This document shows, piece after piece, positions 9,738 through 17,701 of a stretch of 64,000 bases of DNA (position 1 is the first letter of the stretch; each line of letters opens with the position of its first letter). The DNA is taken from NCBI GenBank assembly GCA_002205125.1, contig NIOE01000012.1, positions 124,001 to 188,000 of the forward strand. The letters run 5' to 3'. Source of the stretch: Roseateles noduli (GTDB lineage Bacteria > Pseudomonadota > Gammaproteobacteria > Burkholderiales > Burkholderiaceae_C). The translations under genes and the position numbers were made by a program. Below the pieces are notes generated by a model, which was not told the origin of the DNA, did no database searches, and was given only the letters and a program-made list of their open reading frames with translations.

Positions 9738-11018
9738 ATGTCCCAGCCTCCAGTTTCCGACGCTACATCCGCCGCCTCGCCGGCCGCCGACGCTTTCGAT
9801 GCTTCCTTCGACGGCCATGCGCCGCCGCTGCGCCTCGCGGTGATCGGCGCGGGCCCGGCGGGCCTGGCGCTGGCGCTGCTCGCGGCGCGTTACCTGCCGC
9901 AGGCGCAGGTGAGCCTCTTCGACACCCGGCCGCTGGAGCGCGACGTCTCCGGCGATCCGCGCACCATCGCGCTGTCGCTGGGCAGCGTGCAGCTGCTGCA
10001 GCGCTTGCGCGTGTGGCCCGCGGCGCAGGCGCAGGCGATCCGCGAAGTCCACGTGAGCCAGGCGCCGCCGACGCTCTCCAGCCCCTGGTTCGGCCCGTCG
10101 GGCGAGCCCGAGGTCCACCTCACCGCCGCCGAGCAGTCGGTGCCGCAGCTCGGCGCAGTGCTCGCCTACGGACAACTCGTGGCCCCCTTGCAGGCCGCCT
10201 GGCAGCAGGCGAGCGCGCTGGAACCGAAGCGTCTGATCAGCCGCTTCGGCCAGGCCGTGGACGGCATCAAGCAGGACCGCCCCGACGAGGTCGAGATCGA
10301 CGCCGGTATCGCCGAGCGCTTCGACCTGGCGGTGGTCGCCGAAGGCGGCGTGTTCTCCGACCAGGCGCGCAAGGCGCTCGCGCACGACTACAAGCAGAAC
10401 GCCTGGGTGGGCACGGTGACCTTGTCGCCGGACAGCCCGACGGGCGTGGCCTACGAGCGCTTCACGCGGCGCGGTCCGCTGGCGCTGCTGCCGCTGCCCG
10501 ACCGCGACGGCCAACGCCGCGCCGCGTTGATCTGGTGCCAGCCTCAGGACGAAGACGAGGTCGCCGGCCTGACCGACGCACAGCGGCTGCTGGTGATCCA
10601 GCAGCAACTGCCGGACCGTGTCGGCCGGCTGCAGGGCATCGGTCCGCTGAAGTGCTTCCCGCTGGGGCTGAACGCCGAACGCACGCTGGTCGAAGGCCGG
10701 CGCATCCGCATCGGCAACGCGGCACAGACCCTGCATCCGGTGGCTGGACAGGGCCTGAACCTCGGCCTGCGCGATGCCTTCGCGCTGGTCGAGTCGCTGC
10801 GTCGCGATCCGCGCATCGACACGGCGCTGCGGCGCGTCGAGTGGCAGCGCGCGCCGGATCGCTGGGCGACCATCCTCACGACCGACTTCCTCGCGCGTAC
10901 CTTCGCCTGGCGCTGGCCGGGACTGCCCGCGGCGCGAGGTCTGGGCCTCGCCGCGCTGCAGGCGCTGCCGCCGCTCAAGCGCGCGCTGGCCGGGCAGATG
11001 ATGTTCGGCCGGCGATGA
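9738..11018 (+). CDS. UbiH/COQ6-family FAD-dependent monooxygenase
   Basis: The protein has 426 residues. A 30-residue Ala-rich leader precedes the FAD dinucleotide fold LAVIGAGPAGLALALLAARYLP. The second FAD segment GDPRTIALSLGSVQLLQRL and the C-terminal signature GNAAQTLHPVAGQGLNLGLRDAF are diagnostic of the UbiH/UbiF/VisC/COQ6 ubiquinone hydroxylases. It probably hydroxylates the ring of a ubiquinone precursor at the inner membrane with NAD(P)H and O2. Which carbon (C1, C5 or C6) cannot be told from this sequence, so no symbol is given. It is followed 76 bp later by an MFS gene in the same direction. Confidence 0.85.
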   Translation: MSQPPVSDATSAASPAADAFDASFDGHAPPLRLAVIGAGPAGLALALLAARYLPQAQVSLFDTRPLERDVSGDPRTIALSLGSVQLLQRLRVWPAAQAQAIREVHVSQAPPTLSSPWFGPSGEPEVHLTAAEQSVPQLGAVLAYGQLVAPLQAAWQQASALEPKRLISRFGQAVDGIKQDRPDEVEIDAGIAERFDLAVVAEGGVFSDQARKALAHDYKQNAWVGTVTLSPDSPTGVAYERFTRRGPLALLPLPDRDGQRRAALIWCQPQDEDEVAGLTDAQRLLVIQQQLPDRVGRLQGIGPLKCFPLGLNAERTLVEGRRIRIGNAAQTLHPVAGQGLNLGLRDAFALVESLRRDPRIDTALRRVEWQRAPDRWATILTTDFLARTFAWRWPGLPAARGLGLAALQALPPLKRALAGQMMFGRR

Positions 11019-11094
11019 GGCGCGATGCTCCGCTGTTCCGCCAGGCCCTCCTGCCAATCCTCCCGTTGAGCCGCCGCCGATCGCGCCCCTTCCC

Positions 11095-12333
11095 ATGAGC
11101 AGTCCCCCGGGCGCGGCGAGTGCCGCCGCCTCCCTCCACGACTACGCCGAACCCGGCACCACCGCCTACCGTCGCATCGCGTTCGCGCTGTTCCTGGCGG
11201 GCTTCACGACCTTCTCGCTGCTCTACAGCGTGCAGCCGCTTCTGCCGCTGTTCGCGGCGGAGTTCCACGTCGGCGCGGCAGCCAGCGCGCTGTCCCTGTC
11301 GCTGGCGACGGGCGCGCTGGCGTTCGCGATCCTGTGCGCCGGGGCGCTGTCCGAGAGCATGGACCGCAAGCGGCTGATGTTCGCGTCGATGGCGATGGCC
11401 GCGGTGCTCAACCTGATCGCCTCGGTGGTGCCGAGCTGGCACGGCATGCTGGTCGCGCGGGCGATCGAGGGCCTGGTGCTCGGCGGCGTGCCGGCCGTGG
11501 CGATGGCCTACCTCGCCGAGGAGATCCATCCCAAGGGCCTGGGCCGCGCGATGGGCCAGTACGTCGGCGGCACGGCCTTCGGCGGCATGATGGGCCGCGT
11601 CGGCGTGAGCGTGCTGAGCGATGCCTTCGGCTGGCGGCCGGCGCTGTTCATCGTCAGCGTGCTGGGCCTGGCGGCGGCGATCGGCTTCTGGTTCCTGCTG
11701 CCCCCGTCCAGGCACTTCGTGCGCCGGACCGGCGTGAAGTTCTCCGAGCACGTGGCGGCGTGGCGCGGGCACCTGACGCATCCGATGCTGCCGCTACTGT
11801 TCGCGATGGGCTTCCTGATGATGGGCATGTTCGTCGCGGTCTACAACTACGCCGGCTTCCGGCTGATGCGCGCGCCGTTCTCGCTGAGCCAGAGCGCGAT
11901 CGGCCTGATCTTCTGCGCCTATCTCTTCGGCATCGCCGCGTCCGCGACGGCGGGCGGACTGTCCGACCGCTTCGGCCGAGCGCCGGCGCTGCTCTCGGGC
12001 ATCGCGCTGGCGATCACCGGCGTGCTGCTCACGCTGATGACCTGGCTGCCGGCGGTGATCCTGGGCATCGTGCTGCTGACGATCGGATTCTTCGTCGCGC
12101 ACTCGGTGAGCAGCGCCTGGGTCGGCGCGCTCGGCGGCCGCAGCAAGGGGCATGCGGCGTCGCTGTATCTGCTCGCGTATTACATCGGCTCCAGCACCCT
12201 CGGCGCGATGGGCGGATGGTTCTGGGATCACAGCGGGTGGGGGGCGCTGGTGGGGTATGCGCTTGCAGTGCTAGCGGTTGCCGCAGTCGCAGCTTGGACG
12301 CTGAAGAGGCGAGGCCAGCACGTCGTTCGTTAG
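11095..12333 (+). CDS. MFS transporter (YnfM-like drug/H+ antiporter type)
   Basis: The protein has 412 residues with 12 predicted hydrophobic helices. The first loop has the MFS motif (GALSESMDRKRLM), helix 4 has RAIEGLVLGGVPAVAMAYLAEEI, and the second half repeats the loop motif as GGLSDRFGRAPALL. This pattern fits the arabinose/multidrug exporter-like MFS group (YnfM, NepI). The substrate cannot be assigned. It lies downstream of the UbiH-like gene and converges on the AlbA_2-domain gene; the spacer carries a strong inverted repeat. Confidence 0.85.
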   Translation: MSSPPGAASAAASLHDYAEPGTTAYRRIAFALFLAGFTTFSLLYSVQPLLPLFAAEFHVGAAASALSLSLATGALAFAILCAGALSESMDRKRLMFASMAMAAVLNLIASVVPSWHGMLVARAIEGLVLGGVPAVAMAYLAEEIHPKGLGRAMGQYVGGTAFGGMMGRVGVSVLSDAFGWRPALFIVSVLGLAAAIGFWFLLPPSRHFVRRTGVKFSEHVAAWRGHLTHPMLPLLFAMGFLMMGMFVAVYNYAGFRLMRAPFSLSQSAIGLIFCAYLFGIAASATAGGLSDRFGRAPALLSGIALAITGVLLTLMTWLPAVILGIVLLTIGFFVAHSVSSAWVGALGGRSKGHAASLYLLAYYIGSSTLGAMGGWFWDHSGWGALVGYALAVLAVAAVAAWTLKRRGQHVVR

Positions 12334-12339
12334 TCGTCC

Positions 12340-12382
12340 TTTTGGTTCATGACGCCGAGATAACAGGCGTTGTGAACCAAAA
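12340..12382. terminator. Long inverted repeat between convergent genes (TTTTGGTTCA...TGAACCAAAA)
   Basis: Outer arms TTTTGGTTCA (12340-12349) / TGAACCAAAA (12373-12382) and inner arms ACGCC (12352-12356) / GGCGT (12366-12370) are joined by a TG/TG pair that can wobble in RNA. This gives a continuous 17-bp RNA stem with a 9-nt loop. It can stop transcripts from both sides. A further half-site TTTTGGTTCA lies at 12436-12445 after an extra T-run, so the motif may instead be a binding site. The stretch is markedly AT-richer than the genes around it. Confidence 0.55.
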
Positions 12383-12478
12383 AAAACGCTTCAAAAACAA
12401 TGGCTTGAAAAACGAACGCTGAAATGTGGCTTGTTTTTTTGGTTCAACGTTTGGTGATATCGGACGATTTGAGCCAAT

Positions 12479-14113
12479 TCAAGGCAGCTTGTATCGCGTG
12501 CCCTTGCGCTCGCCTTCGGAAGTGAGGCGACCTTCGGCTTGCAGTTGAGCGATGCTCCGTCGGATCCTGGATCGGGGAATCTCAGGACCCACTCGTTGGT
12601 GGATTTCTCCGATCGTCGATTGCGGGTAGCGATCAACGTCTTCGATCAGGAGGGCGAGCAAGCGATGGGGCTCGATGCGCTGCAGTGTGGTGAGTCCGAC
12701 AAAGTCCAGACTTCGCAGCAAAGCGGGATCCACGAAGTAGCGCATCGCCTGCGTCCTTCCTGAGCTTTGGACGAGATCGATTGCAAGGAGTCGCTTGATC
12801 CAACTTTGCAAGGCTTCGACAGAGTCGAGCTCCAGCGATTTCATGAGCTCGCGCGCAGTCATGCCATCGTGCTGCGCCAGAAGGGCCAGTGCGATGCGCT
12901 CTCGTTGCGTCAGTTGAAAAGACTTGTCGGCCTTGGCCACAAAGTCGATCACCTCGGGCCGGACGATCCTCCGCGAAATGCAGACCTGAACACGATCGTG
13001 CTCTTCCACCAGTTCTGGTGCCGGGCGGCCCTGCGACAGCAGCACCTCGTAGACCTTGTCAAACCCGCTGCCCTCGCGTTCCATGAGCTTGAGATCATGG
13101 AAGAGACGGGCCATTTGCTCGTTGCGCCGCACGGTGGTGTGCAGGACGTTCCGCGGTGTGACGCCAAGCGGAAGCGATCCGGGGTTGACGATATCCATTC
13201 GCCCAGGGCGCAGGTTGATGAAGATGTCGCCGCGCTGCGTGTACGGCCGATGGACAAGCGCATTCACGAGCAGCTCTCGAACCACGATCTCATCGTAGGC
13301 GGGTACCTGTTGTCGATACAGACCGTCAGGCAGTTCGTAGCTCTCGCGGAAGTCCGGTACTTCAGACCAGACGGCTTCAAGGAGTTCCAACGGACTCAGC
13401 GCGTGGTCGTCCCAAACGAGCTTGTTGACCTTCTGATCACGCTCGTCGTACTTGATGGCCTGAATGACAGGCGAGGTCCCAAGCTGCGCACGGTGTTCCG
13501 GGCGTCCGATGCAAAGAACGCCGAGGTTGGTCAGGCGTCCATCGAGCGCAAGGCAGTAGTGGACGAGCAGTTCGCCGTCGGACTTTTCCCTCACTGACGG
13601 CTTGATGCGATCGGAACTTCGCAACGCCAGCAAGAGCGCTGCGAGCTTGCGCTCGTCCGCCTGATCCGCGGCGACGTCCAGCGAGTGCAACGTTTCCCAA
13701 GAGATCGCGCTTCGATCTGCGGCCAGACGCAGGACTTCATCGCCGGTGACTGGCGAGCTGCAATCGCCAATGCGCAGAAAGTAGCGCCCATCGGTTGTGG
13801 AAGCAACTGCGGTCGATCGCGGGATCTTGATCTCCAACACTTGCCCTGTGCCTTCGACCGTCTGAATCGAAGGAAGCACGCTGACGTTGATCGTGAGTTC
13901 GCCGATCCTCTTCCTCAGCATGTCCGGGAGATCCTCCGAGACAACCTGACCGGCGGGAGGGGTTGACTCGCCATCTTCAATGCCGATCAACAGCACGCCG
14001 CCGGTGGCGTTGGCAAACGCGACGCAGTCTTTCGCGAGCTCGTTCCAGTCGGCACCCTTACCTACGATCGCGCGCAGCGACTTGCGATCCAGCAGCTGTC
14101 CTTCCAAGGCCAA
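12479..14113 (-). CDS. AlbA_2 (Schlafen-type) domain ATP-binding regulator-like protein
   Basis: The protein has 544 residues. The N-terminal AlbA_2/Schlafen domain (1-130) shows ADWNELAKDCVAFANATGGVLLIGIEDG. A GHKL-type C-terminal ATP-binding module (about 270-370) shows VRELLVNALVHRPYTQRGDIFINL (N-box) and REGSGFDKVYEVL. Two winged-helix segments follow (about 390-450 and 490-544). This is the 'divergent AAA_4/HATPase_c_4' transcriptional-regulator-like architecture, common near mobile or defence genes. The exact activity is not known. GC content and codon use are lower than in neighbours, suggesting transfer. It is divergent from the Fic gene, with 171 bp between starts. Confidence 0.8.
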   Translation of the reverse strand: MALEGQLLDRKSLRAIVGKGADWNELAKDCVAFANATGGVLLIGIEDGESTPPAGQVVSEDLPDMLRKRIGELTINVSVLPSIQTVEGTGQVLEIKIPRSTAVASTTDGRYFLRIGDCSSPVTGDEVLRLAADRSAISWETLHSLDVAADQADERKLAALLLALRSSDRIKPSVREKSDGELLVHYCLALDGRLTNLGVLCIGRPEHRAQLGTSPVIQAIKYDERDQKVNKLVWDDHALSPLELLEAVWSEVPDFRESYELPDGLYRQQVPAYDEIVVRELLVNALVHRPYTQRGDIFINLRPGRMDIVNPGSLPLGVTPRNVLHTTVRRNEQMARLFHDLKLMEREGSGFDKVYEVLLSQGRPAPELVEEHDRVQVCISRRIVRPEVIDFVAKADKSFQLTQRERIALALLAQHDGMTARELMKSLELDSVEALQSWIKRLLAIDLVQSSGRTQAMRYFVDPALLRSLDFVGLTTLQRIEPHRLLALLIEDVDRYPQSTIGEIHQRVGPEIPRSRIRRSIAQLQAEGRLTSEGERKGTRYKLP

Positions 14114-14257
14114 TCCAACCTCCGCGCGTTCTTGAGCGAGCCCCGCGTGCGGGGCATGCGGGCAATGTGTCGATGCAGTCTATCGTCGCCCCGAGGTGAG
14201 CTGTTTGATTGAGGCAGCTTTAGGTCATTTCCCGCCGCGCACGATTCCGAAGAATCC

Positions 14258-14282
14258 AGCCTCTCATGATCTCTGAGAGGCT
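14258..14282 (+). promoter_or_regulatory. Hairpin that masks the fic ribosome binding site
   Basis: AGCCTCTCA (14258-14266) and TGAGAGGCT (14274-14282) form a perfect 9-bp stem with a 7-nt loop. The 3' arm contains the only Shine-Dalgarno-like sequence (GAGAGG), 4 nt before the fic ATG at 14285. A translational switch is inferred. Confidence 0.55.
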
Positions 14283-14284
14283 CC

Positions 14285-15277
14285 ATGCAGAACGACGCTG
14301 TCCTTGCCCGCACCACGCCGGCGACTCCCCGATTCCCCGAAGAAGATCTCCACTTCTCGCTCCCCGCGGACGCGCGGCCGGCCGCGCCCTTCCGCGATGA
14401 GTTCCTCGATCCCGAGCCCGGACTCTCTCCGATGCGCGCCGGCCGATGCGCCTTCATCCAGGTGCTCGCCCGTCCGCTGGATCGCGCCTTCCTCACCGAG
14501 TTCCTCGTCGACTTCACCTGGGCGTCGTCCTTGCTGGAGGGGAGCAGCTACTCGGTCCTGGACACCGCCACGCTGCTCGAGTGCGGGGAGCGCAACCCGT
14601 CCAAGCCGATGGACGAGGCCGTGCTCGCGCTCAACCATCAACGAGTCGCGGAGCATCTCTGGTCCCATCGCGAATGGAGCGTGGACAACGTCTGCAAGAT
14701 GCATGCGCTGCTGACCGACGACCACGGTCTGGCGGAGGTCTGCGACTCCGATCATTTCCTGCCGATCGAGCAGCGCGGCAAGCCGCGCGAGTTCCAGGAC
14801 ATCCGGCTCCGTCAGTCGGCCTACCTGCCGCCGTTCCGGCCGGGCACCGGCCACGCGAGCTCGCTGCTGGGCCAGGTGATGGCCATCGCCCGGACGCTGC
14901 ATCCGGTGCAGGCGGCGTTCTACCTGCTGACCCGCGTGGCCTACATCCAGTCTTTCGCCAACGGCAACAAGCGGACCGCGCGCATCGCCGCCAATCTGCC
15001 CTTGCTGGAGTCCGGCATGCTGCCGCTGTCCTACGTCGACGTCGACAAGGCCGAGTACCTCCGCGGCATGGTGGCGTTCTACGAGCTCGGCAGCGCCCGC
15101 GTCATCGAACGGACCTTCATCCGCGCCTATGCGAAGTCAGTGGTGCGTGCGAGCCAGGTGCCCGACGTCATGCTGGCGGAAGGCTTCGACGCCGACGAGG
15201 TCAGCGAGCATCTGGCCGAGTACATCACCTCGGGTCGGCGACCTGCCGACAGGCACGCGGCGGCCTTCCTGGCGTGA
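14285..15277 (+). CDS. Fic family protein with substituted catalytic motif (His to Gln)
   Basis: The protein has 330 residues with a Fic core (about 110-270). Residues 81-86 read SSLLEG, a match to the (S/T)xxxE(G/N) autoinhibitory helix of class II Fic proteins. The active-site loop reads QSFANGNKRTAR at 222-233. It keeps the N-G-N-K-R-T-x-R anion-binding loop, but the catalytic histidine of HPFxxGN(G/K)R is Gln222. Canonical Fic enzymes transfer AMP or another phosphate-linked group using that His, so ordinary AMPylation is doubtful. A C-terminal segment (280-330) has no recognisable motif. No antitoxin gene is adjacent; inhibition would be in cis. Confidence 0.85.
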   Translation: MQNDAVLARTTPATPRFPEEDLHFSLPADARPAAPFRDEFLDPEPGLSPMRAGRCAFIQVLARPLDRAFLTEFLVDFTWASSLLEGSSYSVLDTATLLECGERNPSKPMDEAVLALNHQRVAEHLWSHREWSVDNVCKMHALLTDDHGLAEVCDSDHFLPIEQRGKPREFQDIRLRQSAYLPPFRPGTGHASSLLGQVMAIARTLHPVQAAFYLLTRVAYIQSFANGNKRTARIAANLPLLESGMLPLSYVDVDKAEYLRGMVAFYELGSARVIERTFIRAYAKSVVRASQVPDVMLAEGFDADEVSEHLAEYITSGRRPADRHAAAFLA

Positions 15278-15525
15278 CTGCGGCGACGCCCGTCGATGCA
15301 CCGTCCTGGCGCGCCGTGTCGACACGTCCACCTACCTGACACGACGCTGAACGCGCCGATCGGGGTTTCCGAGTAAGTAGTGGCATGCGTGCAATTCGAC
15401 ACGCTTGATGCACCATGTGGCGAGAAGGCTGACGCCCAACGACGGGCCGTTTGTTGTCTGACGGCTTCCTCTTTGGCGGGTTGGCATTCCGACCCCTCAT
15501 GCACAAAGACCATTCGGAGACAAAC

Positions 15526-16758
15526 ATGAAGTTCAGCGCGCGTTGGATCACCGCTACCGCCCTGGCCGCCGCCAGCTTCGCCGCCCTCGCGGCCGACCCG
15601 ATCAAGATCGGCGTCTCGGGACCTTTCACCGGCGGCTCGTCGTCGATGGGCGTCAGCATGCGCGACGGTGTGCGATTGGCGGCCCAGGAAATCAACAAGA
15701 ACGGCGGGGTCTTGGGTCGTCAGATCCAGCTCATCGAGCGCGACGACGAAGCCAAGAACGAACGCGGCGTGCAGATCGCCCAGGAGCTGATCAACCGCGA
15801 GAAGGTCGCCGCCACCGTCGGCTTCATCAACACCGGCGTCGCCCTGGCCGCCCAGCGCTTCTACCAGGACGCCAAGATCCCGGTGATGAACAACGTGGCC
15901 ACCGGCTCCGTCATCACCCAGCAGTTCAAGGACGCGCCAGACAACTACGTGTTCCGCAACGCCGCCCACGACAGCATCCAGGCGCCGATGATCGTCGAGG
16001 AAGCCATCACCCGCCGCGGCTTCAAGAAGGTCGCCATCCTGGCCGACTCGACCAACTACGGCCAGCTCGGCCGCGCCGACCTGGAGAAGGCGCTGGAGCT
16101 CAAGGGCATCAAGCCGGTCGCCGTCGAGAAGTTCAACATCAAGGACGTCGACATGACGGCCCAGCTGCTCAAGGCCAAGGAAGCCGGCGCCGAGGCCATC
16201 CTGACCTACGGCATCGGCCCTGAGCTCGCCCAGATCGCCAACGGCATGACCAAGCTCGGCTGGAAGGTGCCGATGGTCGGCAGCTGGACGCTGTCGATGG
16301 CCAACTACATCGACAACGCCGGCCCCGGCGGCGAAGGCGCGCGCATGCCGCAGACCTTCATCCAGGAACCGACCACGCCCAAGCGCCAGGCCTTCATCGT
16401 CAACTACCTGAAGACCTTCAACCCGAAGAACAGCCGCATCGATTCGCCGGTGTCGGCCGCGCAGGGCTACGACTCGATCTACCTGCTGGCCGCCGCGATC
16501 AAGCAGGCCGGCGGCACCGACGGCCCCAAGGTCAAGGCCGCGCTCGAAGACCTGAAGGCCCCCGTCGAAGGCGTGGTGACGACCTACAACAAGCCGTTCA
16601 CCAAGACCGACCACGAGGCCATCACCGCCAACATCCCGGTGTTCGGCGAGGTGAAGGGCCAGCGCGTCGTCTACGCCTACGAGGCCGACTTCAAGGCGGC
16701 GTCCGAGGTCAAGCTCAAGGACGTCAACGCCAAGGGCGCGATGCCGCAGAAGAAGTGA
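15526..16758 (+). CDS. livK: Branched-chain amino acid ABC transporter substrate-binding protein
   Basis: The protein has 410 residues from ATG 15526, preceded by CGGAGA; an earlier in-frame ATG gives no signal peptide. The signal peptide is MKFSARWITATALAAASFAALA with cleavage near ALA-AD. The mature chain begins IKIGVSGPFTGGSS, the standard Peripla_BP_6 (leucine/isoleucine/valine receptor) start, followed by LAAQEINKNGGVLGRQIQL. It binds the amino acid in the periplasm and delivers it to LivH/LivM. It is the first gene of livK-H-MG-F. A strong terminator-like hairpin after it should make livK mRNA more abundant than the rest, a common arrangement. Confidence 0.93.
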   Translation: MKFSARWITATALAAASFAALAADPIKIGVSGPFTGGSSSMGVSMRDGVRLAAQEINKNGGVLGRQIQLIERDDEAKNERGVQIAQELINREKVAATVGFINTGVALAAQRFYQDAKIPVMNNVATGSVITQQFKDAPDNYVFRNAAHDSIQAPMIVEEAITRRGFKKVAILADSTNYGQLGRADLEKALELKGIKPVAVEKFNIKDVDMTAQLLKAKEAGAEAILTYGIGPELAQIANGMTKLGWKVPMVGSWTLSMANYIDNAGPGGEGARMPQTFIQEPTTPKRQAFIVNYLKTFNPKNSRIDSPVSAAQGYDSIYLLAAAIKQAGGTDGPKVKAALEDLKAPVEGVVTTYNKPFTKTDHEAITANIPVFGEVKGQRVVYAYEADFKAASEVKLKDVNAKGAMPQKK

Positions 16759-16767
16759 CCTCCGCAG

Positions 16768-16794
16768 AAACGGCCGCCTCGCGCGGCCGTTTTT
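16768..16794 (+). terminator. Intrinsic terminator/attenuator between livK and livH
   Basis: AAACGGCCGC (16768-16777) pairs with GCGGCCGTTT (16783-16792) around a 5-nt loop and runs into TTTT. It is a classical GC stem plus U-tract. Because livH starts only 27 bp later without an obvious promoter, partial read-through is likely. Confidence 0.85.
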
Positions 16795-16820
16795 CCATCT
16801 CCTGAAGTACCGGACTCCGT

Positions 16821-17696
16821 ATGCAGATCCTGACCCAACTGGTGTTCAGCGGCATCGCGCTCGGCATGATCTACGCGGTCATCGCCTTCGGCTACCAGCT
16901 GACCTTCTCGACTTCCGACACCCTCAACTTCGGCCAGGGCGACGCGCTGATGCTCGGCGCGCTGGTCGGCCTGACCCTCGTCGGCCACGGCGTCAACTAC
17001 TGGCTCATGATCCCCATCGTGTGCCTGTTCGGCGCGCTGCAGGGCGCCTTCGTCGAGCGCATCGGCGTGCGGCCCGCCATCAAGATCAAGTCGGAGTTCG
17101 GCTGGATCATGTCCACCATCGCGCTGGGCATCATCTTCAAGAACGTCGCCGAGAACGTCTGGGGCCGCGACGACCTGAAGTTCCCCTCGCCGCTGCCGGA
17201 AGCGCCCATCCAGTTCCTCGGCGCCAACGTGCTGCCGATGGAGATCCTGGTCGTCGGCGGCGCGCTGGCGATGATGCTGGCCGTCGAGGTCTTCAACCGC
17301 CGCTCCATCTACGGTCGCGCCGTCGTGGCGACCTTCAACGACCGCGACGCCGCCAAGCTGATGGGCATCAACACCGGGCTGGTGATCACCTTCTCGTACG
17401 CGTTGTCGTCGCTGACGGCCGCCTTCGCCGGCGTGCTGATCGCGCCGCTCACGCTGACCGGCGCCACCATGGGCGCGGTGCTGGGCCTCAAGGCCTTCGC
17501 CGTGGCCATCATCGGCGGGCTGACCTCGGGCATGGGCATCATCGTCGGCGGGATCATCCTGGGCATCGCCGAGACGACCACCGGCTTCTACCTCTCCACC
17601 GGCTACAAGGACGTGCCGGGCCTCGTGCTGCTGCTGATCGTGCTGGCCTTCAAGCCGGCCGGCCTGTTCGGCAAGACCGCGATCAAGAAGGTCTGA
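16821..17696 (+). CDS. livH: Branched-chain amino acid ABC transporter permease
   Basis: The protein has 291 residues, the LivH size, with eight or so hydrophobic helices. Family landmarks include GIALGMIYAVIAFGYQLTF at the N-terminus, TLNFGQGDALMLGA, and the EAA-like loop YGRAVVATFNDRDAAKLMGIN that contacts the ATPase. It ends FKPAGLFGKTAIKKV. It forms the inner-membrane channel with LivM. It is separated from the next gene by only 5 bp, so co-translation is likely. Confidence 0.95.
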   Translation: MQILTQLVFSGIALGMIYAVIAFGYQLTFSTSDTLNFGQGDALMLGALVGLTLVGHGVNYWLMIPIVCLFGALQGAFVERIGVRPAIKIKSEFGWIMSTIALGIIFKNVAENVWGRDDLKFPSPLPEAPIQFLGANVLPMEILVVGGALAMMLAVEVFNRRSIYGRAVVATFNDRDAAKLMGINTGLVITFSYALSSLTAAFAGVLIAPLTLTGATMGAVLGLKAFAVAIIGGLTSGMGIIVGGIILGIAETTTGFYLSTGYKDVPGLVLLLIVLAFKPAGLFGKTAIKKV

Positions 17697-17701
17697 GCCC
17701 C

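Noticed and set aside
12391-12636. 81-residue minus-strand frame after the AlbA_2 gene
   Set aside because: It overlaps the 3' end of that gene in another frame, has no ribosome binding site and no family likeness.
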